Position numbers and translations under genes: made by a program
The notes under the pieces: generated by a model
Told to the model about the DNA's origin: nothing
Seen by the model: only the letters and a program-made list of their open reading frames with translations
Database searches by the model: none
NCBI GenBank assembly: GCA_965225915.1
Contig: OZ245326.1
Coordinates: 3,534,001 to 3,598,000 of the forward strand
Reading direction: 5' to 3'
DNA from: JAAXHH01 sp965225915
Lineage (GTDB): Bacteria > JAAXHH01
Length of the DNA stretch: 64,000 nucleotides
Part shown: positions 59,307 to 64,000 of the stretch, piece by piece
Layout: each line of letters opens with the position of its first letter
Position numbering within the stretch: position 1 is the stretch's first letter

Positions 59307-60707
59307 CTAGCCGCCATACGGCGCATCCCCCACCTTTTCCTGAAGCCGGTTCAATTCCCCCTTCAACGACGCGACCACTTCCGCGTACTCGGGGTCCGAG
59401 TAGACGTTTTTCATCTCGCTGGGATCCCGCTCCAGATCGAATAGTTCCCACTCCGGACGCTCCTTCGGACCTACCGCGCCTTCCTGGCCGAGCGGGTCGC
59501 CGTAATAGTAGATCAGTTTGTACCAAAGGGTCCGGACGCCGTAATGGGCGCAGACGTTGTGGTGGGCGCCGTGCATCCAGTACCGGTAGTACATGGAAGT
59601 CTGCCAGTCGGGCGGGGTCTCGCCCCGCAAAAGCGAACTAAACGAGCTTCCCTGGAAAGACGGCGGCGCTTCCACGCCGGCGCAGTCCAGAAACGTGGCG
59701 GGGAAATCGACGTTCAGGATCATGTCCCGGTTAATGCTGCCCGGTGCGACCTCCCTGGGATATCGGATCAGGAATGGCATGCGCAGGGACTCTTCGTACA
59801 TGAACCGCTTGTCGTACCATCCGTGATCGCCAAGGAAAAACCCCTGGTCCGAAGTATAAATCACGATGGTGTCCTCCCCGATACCTTCTTCGTCGACGTA
59901 ATCCAGCAGCCGGCCCACGTTATCATCGATGGAAGCCACGCACCGCAGGTAATCCTTCATATACCGCTGGTATTTCCAGCGTTTCTCCTCGGCGGGTGTC
60001 AGGCGCTCCGGCACGGGCTCCTTCAGATCCTCCGCGTTCAAATCGCGGTCCACGCGCATCCGGGCAGCCGCGGCGGCACGGGCGCGGTTCGAATAGTCAT
60101 CGTCGAAGGTTTCCGGCTCGGGGATGTCCTCGTCCTCGTACATGAGGGCGTGTTTGTCATCGGGTTCCCAGGGCCGGTGCGGCGCCTTGTGGTGCACCAT
60201 GATACAGAAGGGCTTGTCCCTGTCGCGATCGCTGAGCCAGTCCAGTGCGTAATCCGTGATCAGATCGGTGGCGTAGCCGCGACGCTTAGTCTTCTCCCCC
60301 ATTTCGATCATCTCGGGATCGTGGTAGAGTCCCTGTCCGGGCAGCACGTTCCAGTAGTCGAAGCCCGTGGGGTCGTGAATCCCGCCGTGGCCGAGATGCC
60401 ACTTGCCGACCACCGCCGTCTGGTAACCGTGTTCCTGGAGCACCTTGGGATAGTTCAGCAGCCGGCCGTCCAGGTGGGTGGAAAGGGTGGTGACGCCGTT
60501 TACATGGTTGTACGTGCCCGTAAGTATGGCCGCACGGCTGGGCGTGCAGATGGAATTCGTGCAGAAGCAGTTGTCGAAACGCATGCCTTCCGCCGCGATC
60601 CGGTCGATATGGGGCGTCGAGTTTATCCGGCTTCCATAGGCGCTTATGGCGTGCGACGCGTGATCGTCGGACATGATGAACAGGATGTTCGGACGTGATT
60701 GGGACAT
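59307..60707 (-). CDS. Type I sulfatase 2
   Basis: A 466-residue arylsulfatase-family enzyme starting at ATG 60707 (GGAAGGG just upstream). C54, in CTPSR (54-58), is the formylglycine site. RPNILFIMSDDHASHAISAYG supplies the paired Asp metal ligands, GKWHLGHGG the Lys/His pair and VIYTSDQGFFLGDHG the distal metal site. It has the length and spacing of choline-sulfatase/iduronate-2-sulfatase-like enzymes and, unlike the sulfatase at 18249, a complete first metal site. No signal peptide is visible. It follows the threonine dehydratase gene by 26 bp in the same direction; an upstream TTG at 60737 would overlap the dehydratase stop. Confidence 0.9.
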   Translation of the reverse strand: MSQSRPNILFIMSDDHASHAISAYGSRINSTPHIDRIAAEGMRFDNCFCTNSICTPSRAAILTGTYNHVNGVTTLSTHLDGRLLNYPKVLQEHGYQTAVVGKWHLGHGGIHDPTGFDYWNVLPGQGLYHDPEMIEMGEKTKRRGYATDLITDYALDWLSDRDRDKPFCIMVHHKAPHRPWEPDDKHALMYEDEDIPEPETFDDDYSNRARAAAAARMRVDRDLNAEDLKEPVPERLTPAEEKRWKYQRYMKDYLRCVASIDDNVGRLLDYVDEEGIGEDTIVIYTSDQGFFLGDHGWYDKRFMYEESLRMPFLIRYPREVAPGSINRDMILNVDFPATFLDCAGVEAPPSFQGSSFSSLLRGETPPDWQTSMYYRYWMHGAHHNVCAHYGVRTLWYKLIYYYGDPLGQEGAVGPKERPEWELFDLERDPSEMKNVYSDPEYAEVVASLKGELNRLQEKVGDAPYGG

Positions 60708-60733
60708 GGGACCCTTCCGTATGAGTGGTGTTG

Positions 60734-61693
60734 TCAAGACCCCAGCACGGCTGCGAGGGTCGAAGCGGCGATGTTGGCGCCGCAGATGAGGATGACCGCG
60801 GTACGTCCCCGGAAGTCGTCTTTTCGCTTCAGCAGGGCGGCCACGGAGACGGCGGCGGCGCCTTCGACGATCTTGTGATGCTCTTCGACCATGAACCGGA
60901 TGGCACGGCCGATTTCGTCCTCAGATACCAGGATGTAGTCGTCGACCAGGTCGCGGCAGACCGGGTAGGTCATCGATCCCGGTTCGACGTCGCCTGCGGA
61001 ACCATCCGAGAGGGTATCATGCTGCTCGGTACTTACGATCTGCCCGGCGCGGATGCAGTGATACATGGCCGCCGATCGTTCGGGTAGACAGCCGATGATC
61101 CGCATATGGGGCATATATGCCTTCAGGTAAACGGCCACCCCGCCGACCAACCCACCGCCACCCACGGTAATCAGGACATCATCCATGGAAGGCAACTGGC
61201 GCGACAGTTCGATGCCGATGGTACCCTGGCCGCCGATAATCTGGGGATCGTTGTAGGGCGATATCCAGACCCTGCCCTGTACGGCTGCCTGATGCTTGGC
61301 GTGCAACTCCGTTTCCAGCGCGTCGCCGTCGTGGAAGATCAGGTCCACGGGATACCGCCTGATTGCTTCCGCCTTGGACGGATCGACACGATTGGGCAGA
61401 AAAATGGTACCTGGACAACCTGCGATCATGCACGCCCGGGCGACGCCCTGCGCGTGATTGCCCGTCGATGCGGTCACCACGCCCAGGGTCCTCTCCTCCC
61501 CGGTAAGCGACAGCACTTTGTTCATGGCCCCTCGCGCCTTGAAGGAATTGGTGTACTGCTCGCTTTCCATCTTCAGATGGACATCAGCCCCCGACAGATC
61601 CGATAGCGGCATGGAATGAATCACAGGGGTCTGGAGCACGTGAGGACGGATGCGTTCCTCCGCGCGCAGTATCTCGGGGAGCAAGGAGTGCAT
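60734..61693 (-). CDS. Threonine/serine dehydratase (PLP, fold type II)
   Basis: A 319-residue PLP enzyme. K52 in YTNSFKARGAMNKV forms the aldimine, TASTGNHAQGVA binds the substrate carboxylate and VGGGGLVGG cradles the phosphate. The absence of the C-terminal regulatory (ACT-like) domain makes it the catabolic form: threonine ammonia-lyase, serine racemase or hydroxyaspartate dehydratase. It is centred in a leftward unit: SnoaL-like protein, then this gene, then the sulfatase. The nearby D-threonine-aldolase-like gene at 62343 also handles hydroxy amino acids, so a route from beta-hydroxy amino acids to keto acids is plausible. Confidence 0.88.
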   Translation of the reverse strand: MHSLLPEILRAEERIRPHVLQTPVIHSMPLSDLSGADVHLKMESEQYTNSFKARGAMNKVLSLTGEERTLGVVTASTGNHAQGVARACMIAGCPGTIFLPNRVDPSKAEAIRRYPVDLIFHDGDALETELHAKHQAAVQGRVWISPYNDPQIIGGQGTIGIELSRQLPSMDDVLITVGGGGLVGGVAVYLKAYMPHMRIIGCLPERSAAMYHCIRAGQIVSTEQHDTLSDGSAGDVEPGSMTYPVCRDLVDDYILVSEDEIGRAIRFMVEEHHKIVEGAAAVSVAALLKRKDDFRGRTAVILICGANIAASTLAAVLGS

Positions 61694-61714
61694 GGATAAC
61701 TCGTAACTGGTCCT

Positions 61715-62083
61715 TCAGCGCGGCTGCGCGACCTCGACCTCGATGTGACGGATCCGACCCTCATCCGTAAAGGTGATCGTTTCCAATCCGCGGCGTTCCA
61801 CGGACTGTCCCGTATCGGCATTGCTGGCCCGCATCGTGAATTCGAAGGAGGCCGTGTCGTCCGAATCCGTACGATAGTCGTCCACCGTCCAGTGCACATC
61901 GGGAAACGTGGCGAAGAAACCGGTCATCATCTCACGGATCTGGTCAAGGCCTTCAAAGAGCCCGAACTGCGACGACCGGTAGGTGGCGTCGGAATTGAAC
62001 ATGGGAAACACTACGTCCAATTCGTGGCGGTTCGATCTGTCGACATACGTTCGCGCCAGGTCTATCGCTTTGCCCCGATCCAT
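61715..62083 (-). CDS. SnoaL-like / NTF2-fold protein
   Basis: A 122-residue single-domain protein. I start at ATG 62083 (GGAG nine bases upstream); an earlier ATG gives a poorly conserved 12-residue extension. The helical RGKAIDLARTYVDRSNRHELDVVFP opening, the ATYRSSQFGLFEGLDQI segment and alternating strands (VHWTVDDY, ASFEFTMRA, ETITFTDEGRIRHIEVE) fit the SnoaL/polyketide-cyclase branch of the NTF2 fold. These are ester or lactone isomerases, or binding proteins; no catalytic residue can be assigned. It is first in the unit with the dehydratase (21 bp later) and the sulfatase. No clear promoter is visible. Confidence 0.78.
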   Translation of the reverse strand: MDRGKAIDLARTYVDRSNRHELDVVFPMFNSDATYRSSQFGLFEGLDQIREMMTGFFATFPDVHWTVDDYRTDSDDTASFEFTMRASNADTGQSVERRGLETITFTDEGRIRHIEVEVAQPR

Positions 62084-62238
62084 GCTATGCACTCCAGGGT
62101 TGTTTATAGTATTGTTCATTTCGTCAAATCGTTTGAAAATGTGTCATCCGTTTATACGCCGTGTCAAGGTGGAAAAATCTCGAACAAGACTATCAGGGAT
62201 TGCCTGTCATCCCAACTCCTCGGGGTTGACGCGATGCG

Positions 62239-62244
62239 TATAAT
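62239..62244 (+). promoter_or_regulatory. Perfect -10 box ahead of the D-threonine-aldolase-like gene
   Basis: TATAAT without a -35 at normal spacing; TTGACG lies only seven bases upstream. The sequence around it (GGTTGACGCGATGCGTATAAT) resembles the spacer/-10 region of the promoter at 1338-1366. An activator-dependent promoter is possible. Confidence 0.3.
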
Positions 62245-62342
62245 CTAGGTAAAGTCGATCCAACTGGCACCCTGGCACCCTCTGCCATTCGGTTTTTCAG
62301 CCGGCCCGGCTGTTAACGCTGTTCACAACGAAGGATCAAATC

Positions 62343-63479
62343 ATGAAAACAGACATGATCATTAATGAAGTGGAAACGCCCGCCGTATTGCTCGATGAAG
62401 GGAAGCTCATGGCCAATCTACGTTCCATGCAACGGCTCGCGGATCAAAACGGCGTCGCACTGCGTCCCCATGCCAAGACCCATAAGTCCCTGGAGATCGG
62501 CCGGAGACAGATCGACCAGGGTGCGTCGGGCGTCACTGTGGCCACGGTGGACGAGGCGCTGGTTTTCCTCGAGGGTGGATTTACGTCCATTACCGTTGCC
62601 CGTCCGGTGGTTTCCCCGTCAAAGTGGGACCGCCTGCTGGCCGCGACGAAGGATCGTAACGCCGAGATCCGCGTGGTGACGGACTCGGAGGAAGGCATAC
62701 ACGTGGCGGGCGAGCGGGCGACAGTCCACAATCATGGCGTTGAACTGTTCCTGAAGATCGACGTGGGACTGCATCGCTGCGGCCTGCTTCCGGGAGATGG
62801 GCGAATCCCGAAACTGGCCGGGATGATCCATGATCACGGGCTTCTTGATTTCCGCGGGCTCCTTTCCCACGCGGGCCACGTGTACGGATCGAAATCCATG
62901 GACGAAGCCGCCGGGATTGCGGAAGATGAACGCCGCGCCATGATCGAGGTGCGCGACGCCTTGCTGGCGGACGGTCTTCCGGTGCCGGAAGTCTCCGTCG
63001 GCGCCACGCCGGCCGTGCTGGCCACCGGTTCATTCGAAGGAATCACAGAAATCAGGCCGGGGAACTATGTCTTTCTTGATCTGCTTCCGGTACGCGTGGG
63101 CGTAGCCCGGGTTTCCGATATCGCCTTGTCGGTACTGACCACGGTGATCAGCAGGAACGGGCGCTACTTCGTTACGGATGCCGGTTCGAAGACCCTGACT
63201 TCGGACACGGGCGTGCACGGGATGACGGGCAACCAGGGATTCGGGCTCGCCTACCCGGTAACCGGATTTCTGGATGCCGAAAGCGAGATGATCGTGGAAA
63301 AAGTCTCGGAAGAGCACGGCATGGTCGGCCGGGCCGGTTTCGATCTTTCCATCGGGTCGAAGATTCGCGTCGTGCCGGTACACAGCTGTCCCGTGGCGAA
63401 CCTGGCTCGATCGTATGTTGTCCTGTCACCGGACGGTCTAGCAACGTGGCCGGTGGATGCCGCGGGTGGATCTAAGTAG
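62343..63479 (+). CDS. D-threonine aldolase / D-serine dehydratase-like enzyme (DSD1 family)
   Basis: A 378-residue fold-type III PLP enzyme: an alanine-racemase-like barrel (about 10-250) and a C-terminal beta domain. K45, in RPHAKTHKS, is the predicted PLP lysine; SVGATPAVLA binds the phosphate. H347 and C349 (VPVHSCPVANL) are the metal (Zn or Mn) ligands characteristic of this family. It would cleave D-threonine or D-3-hydroxyaspartate to glycine and an aldehyde, or dehydrate D-serine. The start is supported by its position after AACGAAGGATCAAATC. It ends overlapping 42 bp of the convergent helicase gene. Confidence 0.87.
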   Translation: MKTDMIINEVETPAVLLDEGKLMANLRSMQRLADQNGVALRPHAKTHKSLEIGRRQIDQGASGVTVATVDEALVFLEGGFTSITVARPVVSPSKWDRLLAATKDRNAEIRVVTDSEEGIHVAGERATVHNHGVELFLKIDVGLHRCGLLPGDGRIPKLAGMIHDHGLLDFRGLLSHAGHVYGSKSMDEAAGIAEDERRAMIEVRDALLADGLPVPEVSVGATPAVLATGSFEGITEIRPGNYVFLDLLPVRVGVARVSDIALSVLTTVISRNGRYFVTDAGSKTLTSDTGVHGMTGNQGFGLAYPVTGFLDAESEMIVEKVSEEHGMVGRAGFDLSIGSKIRVVPVHSCPVANLARSYVVLSPDGLATWPVDAAGGSK

Positions 63480-64000
63480 GATGCGACGGCAGCGTCCCAT
63501 CACATCCTTCACCGGCAACATTTGCCGGATACGTGTCAGCCGGTTACCTCCCGGTGCAGGTTTCATCTCAGCCAGGAACCGTGAGGGTCGCTTACGCTGT
63601 GTCGTTATGCAAAGCTTTTCTTCGGCCCGCGTGAGGGCAACGTAGAATACGCGCCTTTCCTCTTCGATGTCCTCGTCGGAACCCGTCATGCGGCGGTGGG
63701 GCAGGATATCCTCCACCACGTGAAAGAGGACTACCCCCCTGAACTCGTCGCCTTTGCTACGGTGTATCGTGGTTACGGTGATCCGGTCGTCTCGTTGCGT
63801 GACGTCGCAAACCCTATCAACCCTTTCTGCGTCATCGCGGGACAGTTCATTCCTTTGCGCATCACCGCGGGTAATTTCAACCCGGGCCGCGTCTTCATCG
63901 GAAGCCATGGATCGAAGGTACGAATCCGTGAATGAACCCGTTGAGGAATACCTGGCGGCCATCTGTCGAATCGTGTCGAGGGATTCCGTGTCGGCCGCGG
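63438..64000 (-). CDS. UvrD/Rep-type superfamily 1 helicase, C-terminal part (partial)
   Basis: The frame stays open to the right edge, so only the last 187 residues are seen. Helicase motif V is TVTTIHRSKGDEFRGVVL and motif VI is EEERRVFYVALTRAEEKL, the UvrD-like C-terminal signatures. Just before motif V is a 40-residue insertion made of four degenerate 10-residue units (EDAARVEITR, GDAQRNELSR, DDAERVDRVC, DVTQRDDRIT). It would be an ATP-dependent 3'-5' DNA helicase for repair or replication restart. The last 14 codons overlap the D-threonine-aldolase-like gene. Confidence 0.85.
   Translation of the reverse strand, partial: AADTESLDTIRQMAARYSSTGSFTDSYLRSMASDEDAARVEITRGDAQRNELSRDDAERVDRVCDVTQRDDRITVTTIHRSKGDEFRGVVLFHVVEDILPHRRMTGSDEDIEEERRVFYVALTRAEEKLCITTQRKRPSRFLAEMKPAPGGNRLTRIRQMLPVKDVMGRCRRILLRSTRGIHRPRC

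Noticed and set aside
59544..60698. A 384-codon plus-strand frame opposite sulfatase 2
   Set aside because: Antisense shadow; the minus strand carries the CTPSR sulfatase site and all metal ligands.
1..64000. Search by eye for tRNA, rRNA, CRISPR arrays, IS ends or att sites
   Set aside because: Intergenic gaps are short and none showed a cloverleaf, regular spaced repeats, or terminal inverted repeats with a transposase.

Overview
The window is ordinary bacterial chromosome: G+C-rich, densely packed, mostly in short operons, with no rRNA, tRNA, phage, IS element or CRISPR array that I can see. The gene mix includes a GWxTD-domain protein, DUF1080, several formylglycine-type sulfatases, phytanoyl-CoA-dioxygenase (PhyH) enzymes, Ldh2-type dehydrogenase, class V aminotransferases, a bacterial XPB-type helicase and a DUF4175/BatA-like envelope set. 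This suggests an uncultured heterotroph of the FCB/Latescibacterota kind. That placement is inference from gene content; no marker gene here settles it. Promoters are unusually easy to read: about ten gene starts are preceded by TTGACA-like and TATAAT-like boxes 16-18 bp apart, so a housekeeping sigma-70 consensus holds in this genome.

Layout. 1-10,020: tail of a PhyH enzyme, a galactonate-dehydratase-like enolase-superfamily enzyme, an MscS channel, a duplicated-sensor MltF-like lytic transglycosylase, MgtE, a YihY-family membrane protein and a two-gene aminotransferase operon. 10,300-23,800: catabolic and transport genes (HpcH/HpaI aldolase, ornithine cyclodeaminase-like enzyme, two MFS carriers, amidohydrolase, orphan peptide-binding protein, two aldo/keto reductases, TauE/SafE permease, sulfatase, DUF1080 protein, M20 peptidase). 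23,900-26,950: an ECF sigma / zinc-finger anti-sigma / HtrA-like operon whose protease lacks the catalytic histidine. 26,950-31,760: XPB-like helicase, GT9 glycosyltransferase, TsaC and PurD, read leftward from a strong promoter. 32,000-40,580: a rightward envelope cluster (S41 protease, 1,127-residue coiled-coil membrane protein, TPR protein, Mpl). 40,700-45,300: GNAT enzyme, two paralogous small membrane proteins, a Tat-exported aminotransferase, and a short-chain dehydrogenase broken by a stop codon and a frameshift. 45,400-50,600: a second catabolic cluster (Ldh2, Nudix, sugar-isomerase-like, two PhyH enzymes, opposed by a 2-hydroxyacid dehydrogenase). 50,800-64,000: GWxTD protein, HflX, BatA-like protein, CarA, a B12-type radical SAM protein, sulfatase, threonine dehydratase, SnoaL-like protein, a D-threonine-aldolase-like enzyme and the end of a UvrD-type helicase.

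How it fits together. Two themes dominate: uptake and breakdown of sugar acids, amino acids and sulfated compounds by many single-step enzymes with local transporters, and envelope maintenance (MltF-like, S41, Mpl, TPR/DUF4175-like, BatA-like, sigma/anti-sigma/HtrA). The points most worth a second look are the pseudo-protease in the sigma operon, the double-SBP transglycosylase, the Tat-exported PLP enzyme, the doubly broken SDR gene, the extra C-terminal domain on the radical SAM protein, and a promoter-spacer sequence shared by two distant catabolic genes.
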